A DNA stretch of 12,159 nucleotides from DASZZV01 sp035544835 (GCA_035544835.1 DASZZV010000021.1:1-12159), one strand, 5' to 3'. Shown: positions 6,239 through 12,159, numbered from the stretch's first letter. Translations and numbers: made by a program. The notes: generated from the sequence alone by a model not told the origin.

Positions 6239-7092
6239 TTATTTTCCCAGTCGTAAAATCCGCGCCCGGTTTTCTTCCCCAGACGTCCCTCTTCCACCAT
6301 CTTCCGAAGGAGCGCCGGTGGCTCGAAGCGCGGCCCCAGAGTCTCGTGAAGATACTCAGCGATCCCGAGCCGCACGTCGAGTCCCACCAGATCGGTGAGG
6401 CGCAGAGGACCCATGGGATGGTTGTAGCCGAGCTCCATGGCGCGATCGATGTCTTCGGCCGAGGCCACTTCCTCTTCGAGCATCCTGATCGCTTCCAGGC
6501 CGATGACCACGCCCAGGCGGGAGGTGGCGAAGCCGGGGGAGTCGCGGACCGTAATGATCTCTTTACCCATCCGCCCCGTTACTTCCTTCACCTCGGTCAG
6601 CGTGGTCTCGGAGGTGCGCTCTCCCATCACGATCTCGACGAGCTTCATGAGATGCGGTGGATTGAAAAAATGCATTCCGATGAATCGATCTCGGCGCTCC
6701 ACGGAGCTGGCCAGCTCGGTGATCGAGATCGAGGAGGTGTTGGAGGCGAGAATGGTAACGGGACCGCAGAAGAGATCCACCTGGGCGAAGAAATCACGCT
6801 TGAGTGCCAGATCTTCGGGGATTGCCTCGATGATGAGATCAGCCTCGCGGGCAGCTGCCTCCAGCTCGGTAGTGACGATGATCCGCTCTTTGGCACGATC
6901 GGCCTCAGCAAGATCGAGCTTCCCCTTTTCTACGGATTTGTCGAGGTTCGAGTGGATCGACGAGAGCGCCTTGCCGAGCAACGAGTCTTCGACGTCATAG
7001 AGAACCGTGGCATACCCAGAAACAGCCGCGAGATGCGCGATGCCCCGGCCCATGGTCCCGCACCCGGCAACCGTGATCTGACGTATGGACAA
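6235..7092 (-). CDS. 3-hydroxyacyl-CoA (3-hydroxybutyryl-CoA) dehydrogenase
   Basis: This 285-residue protein is of the single-function HAD type; it oxidises L-3-hydroxyacyl-CoA with NAD+ or runs in reverse in butyrate-type pathways. The N-terminal Rossmann domain shows VAGCGTMGRGIAH (8-20). The catalytic residues are Ser117 in SNTSS, His141 in GMHFFNPPH and Glu153 in KLVEIV, with the 12-residue His-Glu spacing of the human enzyme. The usual Asn (GFxxNR) is Ser191 in GFATSRLG. The C-terminal domain has YNHPMGPLRLTDLVGLD (223-239) and ends FYDWENK. The start codon is TTG at 7092, preceded by GGAGG at five bases; no ATG or GTG fits. It is the first gene of the operon with the methyltransferase and the SDR protein. 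Confidence 0.94.
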   Translation of the reverse strand: MSIRQITVAGCGTMGRGIAHLAAVSGYATVLYDVEDSLLGKALSSIHSNLDKSVEKGKLDLAEADRAKERIIVTTELEAAAREADLIIEAIPEDLALKRDFFAQVDLFCGPVTILASNTSSISITELASSVERRDRFIGMHFFNPPHLMKLVEIVMGERTSETTLTEVKEVTGRMGKEIITVRDSPGFATSRLGVVIGLEAIRMLEEEVASAEDIDRAMELGYNHPMGPLRLTDLVGLDVRLGIAEYLHETLGPRFEPPALLRKMVEEGRLGKKTGRGFYDWENK

Positions 7093-7097
7093 GTGAA

Positions 7098-7102
7098 CCT
7101 CC
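7098..7102 (-). promoter_or_regulatory. Ribosome binding site GGAGG for the TTG start of the HAD gene
   Basis: On the minus strand CCGGAGGTTCACTTG places GGAGG five bases before TTG. This supports the rare start codon, since the next in-frame methionine lies inside the nucleotide-binding loop. Confidence 0.8.
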
Positions 7103-7130
7103 GGAACCGCGGCGGTGGTTGGGGATGGCT

Positions 7131-7172
7131 TCTAGCTTCTAGCTTCTAGCTTCTAGCTTCTAGCTTTTAGCT
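7131..7172 (+). repeat. Heptanucleotide tandem array (TCTAGCT)x6
   Basis: Five exact copies of TCTAGCT (7131-7165) and a sixth with one change (TTTAGCT, 7166-7172). The array lies about 40 bases upstream of the HAD start codon, in the region expected to hold the operon promoter or leader. The same heptamer recurs in opposite orientation at 7272-7296. Confidence 0.95.
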
Positions 7173-7264
7173 TAAGTCAAAAACGGCAGGAAGTGCAGTG
7201 TCATCGCGAGCCGGAGCCAGGAGGGTGCCGCTCGCACTGGGAAGAACGAAGAAAGTCAGGAGAA

Positions 7265-7296
7265 AGCTAGCAGCTAGAAGCTAGAAGCTAGAAGCT
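7265..7296 (+). repeat. Inverted heptanucleotide array (AGCTAGA)x3
   Basis: Three exact AGCTAGA units (7272-7292) plus a partial unit AGCT (7293-7296), preceded by a degenerate AGCTAGC (7265-7271). AGCTAGA is the reverse complement of TCTAGCT, so this array can pair with 7131-7172 across about 100 bases. It stops five bases short of the stop codon of the gene at 7301. The spacer contains TGTCATCGCGAG (7199-7210), possibly a diverged copy of the other dispersed repeat. Confidence 0.93.
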
Positions 7297-7300
7297 GCTC

Positions 7301-8071
7301 CTACAACGACTGCATGGCCAGCGAGACGATCTCCCTGTGCGTGAAAAAGTTCACGCCGGGATCATCAAGATGGAACGTGTAGGTGAATCGCTCCCCGGTG
7401 TCAGCGACGAAGGTGAATTTCCGATAGCGCTCTGGGGAACCCTCCGGGAAATCCTTCACGCTGGTCATATCTTCGCTGGGCGATTCGACTCGCAGTACGC
7501 GGTAGAGCTTCTGAGCGGTGATCGGAAGATCATCGGGTGGATAGTGGATGAACTGAATGGCGTAGATCGACTTGGCCTCGATCGTCCGTTCGGCCACGCG
7601 CTCGATCTCCCCGGGGGGGACCGTTCCAGTGAACCACGACTCGTCTTCCTTGAACAAAACGAGATTCGCCGAGCTCTCGGTCATGGGAAGAAAACCGCGG
7701 TCGAGATGAATGTGCTCTTCGCGATCGCTCGAGTCACGAAGCTGTTTGAGGAGGTCGATCAGGTACTGCAGACCTTCCGATGTTCCTGTAAGAGCGATCT
7801 CATCGTCCTCGTCGGAGATCCAGACGTCCAGCCACGCTCCCTTGGGCAATTTGACTCGGCTCTCGAGGGTGTCGAAGACCACGGGAGCAAATCCGAGACG
7901 CTTGGCAGCGACTTTGAGGAAGTCATTGCAGTGCGGGTCCTCGACCAGGTTCTCGCGAGCGTAATCAATGGCCGCCTCGTAGGCGCCCTTGCGCCCGAAG
8001 TCATGACTCAGGTCAAAGCGGTTGAGAATCTGGTCGAGTAGTTGCGCGTGTCGTTCTACGGGTCGTGACAT
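7301..8071 (-). CDS. Hypothetical protein, possible Imm32-like segment
   Basis: This 256-residue soluble protein was not confidently recognised. It has no signal peptide or membrane segment. The N-terminal 60 residues look helical (LLDQILNRFDLSHDF, then a segment ending DPHCNDFLKVAAKRLG). The middle (about 80-142: LDVWISDEDDEIALTG, GLQYLIDLLKQL, EEHIHLDRGFL, SSANLVLFK) resembles the beta-helix-beta pattern of Imm32-type immunity proteins, but this is a pattern impression only. The C-terminal half (about 150-245) is beta-rich. Start ATG 8071 is chosen because the upstream extension is intergenic; its ribosome site (AGAGG, about 12 bases away) is weak. No toxin gene is adjacent. Confidence 0.72.
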   Translation of the reverse strand: MSRPVERHAQLLDQILNRFDLSHDFGRKGAYEAAIDYARENLVEDPHCNDFLKVAAKRLGFAPVVFDTLESRVKLPKGAWLDVWISDEDDEIALTGTSEGLQYLIDLLKQLRDSSDREEHIHLDRGFLPMTESSANLVLFKEDESWFTGTVPPGEIERVAERTIEAKSIYAIQFIHYPPDDLPITAQKLYRVLRVESPSEDMTSVKDFPEGSPERYRKFTFVADTGERFTYTFHLDDPGVNFFTHREIVSLAMQSL

Positions 8072-8144
8072 GAGAAGGGGCCTCTGTAACAAGGAAAAAT
8101 CTATCACATTCCGTAAAAGCGAAAATCGCTCAGATGCCCGGAGT

Positions 8145-8188
8145 GGCGGCATCCTGCCGTCTGGCCCGGCGGCGTCCTGCGCCGCCGG
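8145..8188. repeat. Two REP-like GGCGGC-TCCTG hairpins in tandem
   Basis: GGCGGCATCCTGCCGTC (8145-8161) is followed by CCGGCGGCG-TCCTG-CGCCGCCGG (8166-8188), a perfect 9-bp stem. Both share the core of the palindromes at 4108-4134 and 4202-4228. The second hairpin ends two bases before the ferritin-like gene's stop codon and could act as an mRNA 3' end or weak terminator, but there is no T-tract. Confidence 0.85.
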
Positions 8189-8190
8189 CC

Positions 8191-8757
8191 TCAGGAACGC
8201 TGGCGCGTCTTCCAGTCCTTGTCGATGTCCACCAGAAAACTGGCAAGATCATCAGCATGCTCTTCTTCGACCTTCAGAATGCCTTCCAGCATGCGTTTGG
8301 TCGTGAAGTCGTCGTCGCCGATGTAGCGGATCATCTCGGTATACGAGTCGATGGCGACACGCTCAGCGACCAGATCCTCTCGGATCATTTCGATCAGCGT
8401 GGTCCCCTCCACGTATTCGGAATGGCTCCTCATCAGCATGCCGTCGGGACTGAAATTCGGCTGCCCCCCAAGCTGCACGATGCGGCCGGCGATCTCATCG
8501 GCATGCCCCTGTTCCTCAGTTGCATGCTGTAGGAACTCCGCAGCGATGGGGTCGGCGTTCATCCCCTGAGCCATGAAGTAATGTCTCTTGTAGCGAAGAA
8601 CGCAGACGATCTCGGTCGCCAGCGCTTCGTTGAGAAGCTTGATCACCATCTCACGATCGCCGCGATAGGCTTCCGTGACTGCGCCTTGCTCAATGTGCTG
8701 CCGGGCGCGACGACGAAGCTCCTGAATGTCGGTCAAAAAAGGCTTTTCAGCTGCCAT
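8191..8757 (-). CDS. Bacterioferritin-like diiron protein
   Basis: This 188-residue four-helix-bundle protein of the ferritin-like superfamily is probably involved in iron oxidation and storage or in oxidative-stress protection in the cytoplasm. A full diiron ligand set can be placed: Glu49 (helix A), Glu82-x-x-His85 (EEQGH, helix B), Glu132 (VAERVAIDSY, helix C) and Glu164-x-x-His167 (EEEHADDL, helix D). The haem-ligand methionine of classical bacterioferritin, which follows the first ExxH glutamate, is Gln83 here, so haem binding in that mode is unlikely. An N-terminal extension of about 30 residues precedes helix A. ATG 8757 has GAGGAG upstream. It stands 119 bases upstream of the hypothetical gene on the same strand, with REP-like hairpins between. 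Confidence 0.9.
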   Translation of the reverse strand: MAAEKPFLTDIQELRRRARQHIEQGAVTEAYRGDREMVIKLLNEALATEIVCVLRYKRHYFMAQGMNADPIAAEFLQHATEEQGHADEIAGRIVQLGGQPNFSPDGMLMRSHSEYVEGTTLIEMIREDLVAERVAIDSYTEMIRYIGDDDFTTKRMLEGILKVEEEHADDLASFLVDIDKDWKTRQRS

Positions 8758-8903
8758 GAAGACTTCTCCTCTCTCTCGATTACGGTGCGGAACTCGGACA
8801 AACTGAATGGACTCCGCTGCACCAGTCGTGCCGCAGCTGGCCACAAATTACATCTGCGGTTTCGTGTGCGAAGTAGACACACACTTCAGGAGCGGCATCA
8901 GCT

Positions 8904-8925
8904 GACGGGAGGCCGGGCTCCCGTC
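8904..8925 (-). terminator. Stem-loop after the TPR-type membrane protein gene
   Basis: GACGGGAG (8904-8911) pairs perfectly with CTCCCGTC (8918-8925) around a six-base loop. It lies 15 bases past the stop codon of the gene ending at 8941. No T-tract follows on the minus strand, so it is only a candidate terminator. Confidence 0.4.
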
Positions 8926-8940
8926 GATCGATGAACTGCG

Positions 8941-9669
8941 TTAGACCGCAGGCCCGAACCGCTGGGCGTCGCGGGCGTAGGCCGACTCGGGAAACTCGTT
9001 GGTGATACGGCGATTCACATCGCGAGCCTTCGTTGCGTCACCCGACTGCTCGTAGGCGCGGCCCAGCATGGCCAGCACGGCATCCTTGGGCAACTTGCTG
9101 CTGTCGTCCTTGAGCTCCTTCTCCAGCGAGGCGATGGCGGGCTTCAACTCACCTTTGGCCAGCTGCAATTCGTAGATGCTCAGCTGAGCAGATCCGGCCA
9201 GGATGCTGCGTGGATGATCGTCGATGAATTTCGCGTAGCGCTTGCGTGCTCCCTCCAGATCACCTCTTCCGGCGGCGAGCCTGGCCAGGTAGATATCAGC
9301 GACGTCAGCGGCATCCGTTCCGGAGTGCTTCGCCGCCACGTCCTGAAAGATCGGCTCAGCTTTGGCAATTTTTTCCGAAAGGGTCTTGTAATGCAGGGTC
9401 GTGTCCCCTGGCTGAGCAGGGGCCGGGCCGACCGTGGCGCTCATGATGTCGATGCCCTCGGCCAGACGATTCTGCGCGGCCACTTCCCTGTGAGCCCGCC
9501 AGACCCATACGGCGCATCCGATGCCGACCAACGCCGCGATGGCCATAAGGACTGCCGCAAAACTCTTTGCGTTCGACCGGAATGATCCGTAGAAGGAATT
9601 GACCTCTTCCACAAAACGGTCGTGCTTGATGTCGTGCTTGATTTCTTTACGTGTGATTCGTTCCGTCAT
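8941..9669 (-). CDS. YfgM-like single-pass membrane protein with TPR-type repeats
   Basis: This 242-residue protein has a charged cytoplasmic N-terminus (about 1-34), one membrane helix (about 35-57, SFAAVLMAIAALVGIGCAVWVW) and a helical periplasmic part. Repeats of tetratricopeptide type can be traced: ADIYLARLAAGRGDLEGARK, AQLSIYELQLAKGELKPAI and AVLAMLGRAYEQSGDATKA. This layout is that of YfgM (COG2976), an ancillary SecYEG/chaperone-network protein in Proteobacteria. The match is by architecture, so the Sec role here is inferred. ATG 9669 has GGGAGG about 12 bases upstream, slightly far. It is divergent from the secreted deacetylase gene, with 175 bases between. Confidence 0.82.
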   Translation of the reverse strand: MTERITRKEIKHDIKHDRFVEEVNSFYGSFRSNAKSFAAVLMAIAALVGIGCAVWVWRAHREVAAQNRLAEGIDIMSATVGPAPAQPGDTTLHYKTLSEKIAKAEPIFQDVAAKHSGTDAADVADIYLARLAAGRGDLEGARKRYAKFIDDHPRSILAGSAQLSIYELQLAKGELKPAIASLEKELKDDSSKLPKDAVLAMLGRAYEQSGDATKARDVNRRITNEFPESAYARDAQRFGPAV

Positions 9670-9844
9670 GGACTGCTGGACCTCCCTGAAAAGCGGACAA
9701 CTCTACCCCGTAGCCCCAAGCCCGTCAATTCACTCCAAATTCTCGCTGCGGCGGGTTAGAATTTGCACTTGAACCGCTGTGTTTCTATATGAGGCACCGT
9801 CGTTGCACCGGCGGCCTTCATCACTGAATCGCCCTGGGGGTTGG

Positions 9845-11056
9845 ATGTTCTCGCGTGTCCTGGTTGTCTTCACTTCACTGCTCGTCTTCTCGAGCGTTCT
9901 TCTGGCAAAAGAGCAGACGTCGCCTGAAAGGACCGCCGTCATTCTCTGCTATCACATCGTCGAGAGTCCCAAAGACCCGAAGATGGAGCTGAGCCGTGAG
10001 CAGTTCCGGCGGCAGATGAATTATCTCGCCAGCACTGGATACAACGTAATTCCGCTTTCCGATCTCGTCGACTACGTTGCCGGCCGCAAGGAATCGATTC
10101 CTGAAAACGCCGTTGTGATCACCGTCGATGACGGATGGAAGAGCACCTTCACCGAGGTCTATCCGGAGATGAAACGTCTTGGCCTGCCGTTCACGGCCTT
10201 CATCTATCCCGCCTTCATCGGCGGCGGTGGAAATGCTATGAGCTGGCATCACGTGAAAGAGATGGCCGACGCCGGAGTGGACATTCAGAGCCATTCCTAC
10301 TCTCATCCTTTTCTCACCCAGCGGAGGCACCGCAGATTCGATGACGAGGCCTATGAGCGTTGGCTTCAGACCGAACTGGTGACGAGCAAGAAAACCATCG
10401 AGGAGCACATCGGCAAGCCAGTAACGTCTTTAGCCTATCCGTATGGTGATTATGACAGCGCGCTCGCCGAGGCTACTGCTCGCGCCGGCTACGACACCGG
10501 CCTCACCTGCGACTTTGGTCCAGTGCATAAGGGAAGCGATCCGCTCAAGATGCATCGCGTCTCGATCTACAGCGACACCAGCTTCGACACTTTCCGCCGG
10601 GAGCTGGGAGCCCATCCGCTCCGCGTCGAGGAGCAAACGCCGACCAGGATCCTCGATAAATTGCGCCCCATCGTCGCCGCGCGCATCGCCGACTACCGCA
10701 AGCTCGATCCCAGTTCTGTCGGTATGACGATCCTCAGTCTCGGCACCACCTCCTATTCGTACAATCCCAAAGACGGCGCGATCTCGCTGGTTGTTCGCCA
10801 GCCTCTGCAGGAGAACAAACAGCAGGCCATCATCTGGGGCAGCGACGCTCGAACCGGAAAACGGTACGAGGCCTTGTGGACGTTTTACCTTGCGAAACCT
10901 CAGCCCGAACCGCGGCCCATGCCGGTCGTTCCGCCGCCGGCCGTTCCGGAAATGGTCCCCACCACTCCGACCGAGACTGTACTTCCCCCTCTCGACAAGG
11001 CGGTCGCCGCGCCTACGCAAGACAAGCCAGATACTTCGCTTTCCCGCAGGCGCTGA
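9845..11056 (+). CDS. Secreted polysaccharide deacetylase (NodB domain)
   Basis: This 403-residue protein begins with a signal peptide (FSRVLVVFTSLLVFSSVLLA, residues 2-21). The NodB homology domain of the carbohydrate esterase 4 group, which removes acetyl groups from chitin-, PNAG- or peptidoglycan-like sugars, shows motif 1 TVDDGWKS (Asp95/Asp96), motif 2 HSYSHPF (His150/His154) and motif 3 AYPYGDYD (197-204, where the usual Arg of RxPY is Ala). The opening AVILCYHIVE and FRRQMNYLASTGY are typical of the PgaB/IcaB-like side of the family. Residues 255-350 form an unassigned domain and 351-391 a proline-rich tail. ATG 9845 is chosen because it starts the signal peptide; a GTG at 9779 would put 22 residues in front. 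The ribosome site (GGGGG) is weak. Confidence 0.9.
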   Translation: MFSRVLVVFTSLLVFSSVLLAKEQTSPERTAVILCYHIVESPKDPKMELSREQFRRQMNYLASTGYNVIPLSDLVDYVAGRKESIPENAVVITVDDGWKSTFTEVYPEMKRLGLPFTAFIYPAFIGGGGNAMSWHHVKEMADAGVDIQSHSYSHPFLTQRRHRRFDDEAYERWLQTELVTSKKTIEEHIGKPVTSLAYPYGDYDSALAEATARAGYDTGLTCDFGPVHKGSDPLKMHRVSIYSDTSFDTFRRELGAHPLRVEEQTPTRILDKLRPIVAARIADYRKLDPSSVGMTILSLGTTSYSYNPKDGAISLVVRQPLQENKQQAIIWGSDARTGKRYEALWTFYLAKPQPEPRPMPVVPPPAVPEMVPTTPTETVLPPLDKAVAAPTQDKPDTSLSRRR

Positions 11057-11144
11057 AAAGCACAGGACGGCACGGAATCTTCAGTCATGCGGTCCGTGGA
11101 ACAGGGCTTCCGCCGAGGGCCTACATCGGCGAGAATCGCTCAGC

Positions 11145-11428
11145 GTGCGAATAACCGGATTCATTTGGCTTGAGGAAATCCTCGACAGCTGTTTCGAAAG
11201 CACCACATTTATGAGCATGAGGTCGTCGAGGTTTTCGAAGGCCAGCCCAGGTTTCGATTCGTCGAGAGAGGTCACCGCGAAGGGGAGCACGTCTACTCGG
11301 CGATGGGGCAGACCGACGCTGGAAGATATGTCGTCGTCTTCTTCGTTCACAAAGCTGACGGTCGTGCCCTGCCCGTATCGGCTCGGGACGTGACGCTGGC
11401 GGAGCGCAAAAGATATGAGCGAAAATAA
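11145..11428 (+). pseudogene. BrnT-family toxin gene, frameshifted
   Basis: Two reading frames together give one BrnT-like (DUF497) toxin of about 95 residues. The GTG at 11145 encodes VRITGFIWLEEILD. Near 11186 the homology moves to the -1 frame, which reads QLFRKHHIYEHEVVEVFEG, then the GHREGEHVYSAMGQTDAGRY block, and ends SARDVTLAERKRYERK with TAA at 11426-11428. The C-terminal SAR..T..ERKRYE is the family signature. Adding one A to GACAGCTG (making GACAAGCTG, Asp-Lys-Leu) restores a single frame. The downstream frame has no start before its middle, so the toxin should be inactive unless this is a sequencing error. BrnT is a RelE-fold ribonuclease. The antitoxin gene overlaps its end by 14 bases. 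Confidence 0.8.
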
Positions 11429-11684
11429 AACTTCCATCTCTGAAGCGGCGTCCTACGCTGAGATCGGTGAATACTGGGACAATCACGACCTCAGCGAATA
11501 TTGGGAGCAAACACAACCTGCCGAGTTCGAAGTCGACGTCCGCGGTTCCTCTATCTACTTTCCCCTCGAAAGAAATCTCGCCGTGCAGCTCCGCACGGCG
11601 GCGGAAGCTCATGGCGTTTCGCCTGAAACGCTGCTGAATCTTTGGGTGAAGGAACGAGTAGCCGAAGAAGCGCGGTCAAAGTAG
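11415..11684 (+). CDS. BrnA/CopG-type antitoxin
   Basis: This 89-residue protein has two parts. The N-terminal part has the acidic/aromatic segment EIGEYWDNHDLSEYW (16-30), as in CopG/BrnA-type antitoxins, thought to bind the toxin. The C-terminal part (about 45-86: SSIYFPLERNLAVQLRTAA, then GVSPETLLNLWVKERVAE) has a ribbon-helix-helix DNA-binding pattern. It starts at ATG 11415 inside the last codons of the toxin gene, with GGAG ten bases upstream (11401-11404). The toxin-then-antitoxin order with overlap is that of brnTA. It is intact although the toxin gene is frameshifted. By analogy it should repress its own promoter. Its stop codon directly abuts the yhbY start. Confidence 0.83.
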   Translation: MSENKTSISEAASYAEIGEYWDNHDLSEYWEQTQPAEFEVDVRGSSIYFPLERNLAVQLRTAAEAHGVSPETLLNLWVKERVAEEARSK

Positions 11685-11978
11685 ATGGCATTGACCGCAA
11701 AGCACCGGAAATACCTGAAGTCGCTGGCTCACCACCTCGATCCCGTCGTGCGACTGGGACGCGGCCGAATCTCTCCTGAAGTCATCGCCGAGACCGTTCG
11801 GTCCCTCGACGCTCACGAGCTCATCAAAGTCAAAGTCGATATTGAGGGTGGAGACGAACGAAAAGAGCTCGCGGCGAAACTCGCCGCCGAGACGGGGGCC
11901 GAGCTGGTAGCAACCCTCGGGAAGGTTGCCATGATCTACCGGCCGCGGGTAGAGAAGCCGCGGATCAAGCTGCCGTAA
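11685..11978 (+). CDS. yhbY: Ribosome assembly RNA-binding protein YhbY (CRM domain)
   Basis: This 97-residue protein is a single CRS1/YhbY (CRM) domain, which binds pre-50S ribosomal RNA during large-subunit assembly. It opens MALTAKHRKYLKSLAHHL, followed by the conserved PVVRLGRGRISPEVI (20-34) and HELIKVKV (49-56). The GKG-like loop of the CRM domain is GRGR here, and the end, LVATLGKVAMIYRP (74-87), is the usual final strand region. The length is normal. The ATG comes immediately after the TAG of the antitoxin with no gap and only a weak purine stretch (GAAGAAG) upstream, so translation is probably coupled to the antitoxin. Another promoter within the antitoxin gene cannot be excluded. 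Confidence 0.93.
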   Translation: MALTAKHRKYLKSLAHHLDPVVRLGRGRISPEVIAETVRSLDAHELIKVKVDIEGGDERKELAAKLAAETGAELVATLGKVAMIYRPRVEKPRIKLP

Positions 11979-12022
11979 GGGGTCGGGAGCCTCCCAGCAG
12001 CAACGCGCGTTTTGCCGTTGCT

Positions 12023-12109
12023 TGTCATCCTGAGCGATTGACCGCGGAGCGCGGCGTCTGAGTGAAAGAAACCAGGGTGTCATCCCGAGCGTCGAGCGAG
12101 GGATCTGGG
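12023..12109 (+). repeat. Two direct copies of the TGTCATCC(T/C)GAG dispersed repeat
   Basis: TGTCATCCTGAG at 12023-12034 and TGTCATCCCGAG at 12078-12089 each begin a unit; the second ends GAGGGATCTGGGA (12097-12109), a variant of GAAGGATCTTTGG in the other copies. Here the units are in the same orientation, unlike the inverted pairs at 1689-1834 and 3048-3190. They follow the yhbY stop. No gene was seen from 11979 to the window end. Confidence 0.8.
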
Positions 12110-12159
12110 AGGGGGCCTTGCGGTGTGGAGTCTTGGAGCTCTCTTACGATTGTGCGAGG

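Noticed and set aside
6115..7149. Long plus-strand open frame opposite the HAD gene (344 codons).
   Set aside because: Antisense shadow of a well-supported dehydrogenase; low-complexity composition, and it runs into the heptamer array.
7131..7296. Tandem repeats as a possible CRISPR array.
   Set aside because: The 7-base units are directly adjacent without spacers, and no cas genes are present.
9756..9762. TTAGAAT as a -10 element for the deacetylase gene.
   Set aside because: No acceptable -35 element at the right distance; too weak to annotate.
9779..9845. GTG at 9779 as start of the polysaccharide deacetylase.
   Set aside because: It would place 22 hydrophilic residues before the signal peptide and has no ribosome binding site; ATG 9845 starts exactly at the signal peptide.
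11174..11200. Programmed -1 frameshifting as explanation for the split toxin.
   Set aside because: No X-XXY-YYZ slippery heptamer is visible in the overlap, and toxins of this family are not known to use frameshifting; a simple one-base loss fits better.
10791..11393. A 200-codon plus-strand frame overlapping the deacetylase end.
   Set aside because: Its first part is out of frame within the deacetylase. Only the stretch from 11145 to about 11186 is meaningful, as the first part of the frameshifted toxin.
11999..12022. AGCAACG...CGTTGCT stem as a terminator after yhbY.
   Set aside because: Only 7 bp with a 10-base loop and no T-tract; it also merges into the dispersed repeat.

Overview
The window is 12.2 kb of densely coded, G+C-rich bacterial DNA. 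It carries twelve intact protein genes, one frameshifted gene and an unusually large amount of short repeat DNA between genes. No rRNA, tRNA, IS element or CRISPR array was seen. The gene content is fatty-acid/aldehyde redox metabolism, iron storage, envelope functions and a toxin-antitoxin pair. Together with intergenic repeats carrying the motif TGTCATCCTGAG...GAAGGATCTTTGG, this is compatible with an Acidobacteriota-type soil or sediment bacterium. That assignment is an inference from gene style and repeats, not a proven placement.

Left part (1-4043, minus strand): an NAD(P)-dependent aldehyde dehydrogenase, an aldo/keto reductase with an extra internal segment, and an enoyl-CoA hydratase. 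They are separate units. Good intrinsic terminators follow the hydratase and the reductase, and inverted-repeat islands fill the gaps. The window opens inside a perfect 39-bp inverted repeat.

Middle (4044-7300): a plus-strand GlsB/YeaQ-type small membrane protein gene is preceded by a near-consensus sigma-54 (-24/-12) promoter, and further upstream lies a pair of perfect 27-bp REP-like palindromes. It converges, across a 17-bp perfect stem-loop, on a compact minus-strand operon: 3-hydroxyacyl-CoA dehydrogenase (TTG start), a class I methyltransferase (GTG start, 4-nt overlap) and an SDR-like protein that has lost the catalytic Tyr/Lys. The operon is preceded by an array of TTCTAGC heptamers, which reappears inverted about 100 bp upstream.

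Right part (7301-9669, minus strand): an unrecognised protein with a possible Imm32-like segment, a bacterioferritin-like diiron protein, and a single-pass TPR-type protein resembling YfgM. Divergent from these (9845-11978, plus strand) are a secreted NodB-type polysaccharide deacetylase, then a BrnT/BrnA-type toxin-antitoxin pair whose toxin gene is broken by a single-nucleotide frameshift, and the ribosome-assembly factor YhbY, whose ATG directly abuts the antitoxin stop codon. The window ends in two more copies of the TGTCATCC(T/C)GAG repeat.

The hydratase and the HAD/methyltransferase/SDR operon fit acyl-CoA (beta-oxidation or butyrate-type) metabolism, with the aldehyde dehydrogenase and reductase handling aldehydes or carbonyls. 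The most notable points are the decayed toxin beside an intact antitoxin fused in layout to yhbY, the sigma-54 promoter, and the several distinct intergenic repeat families.
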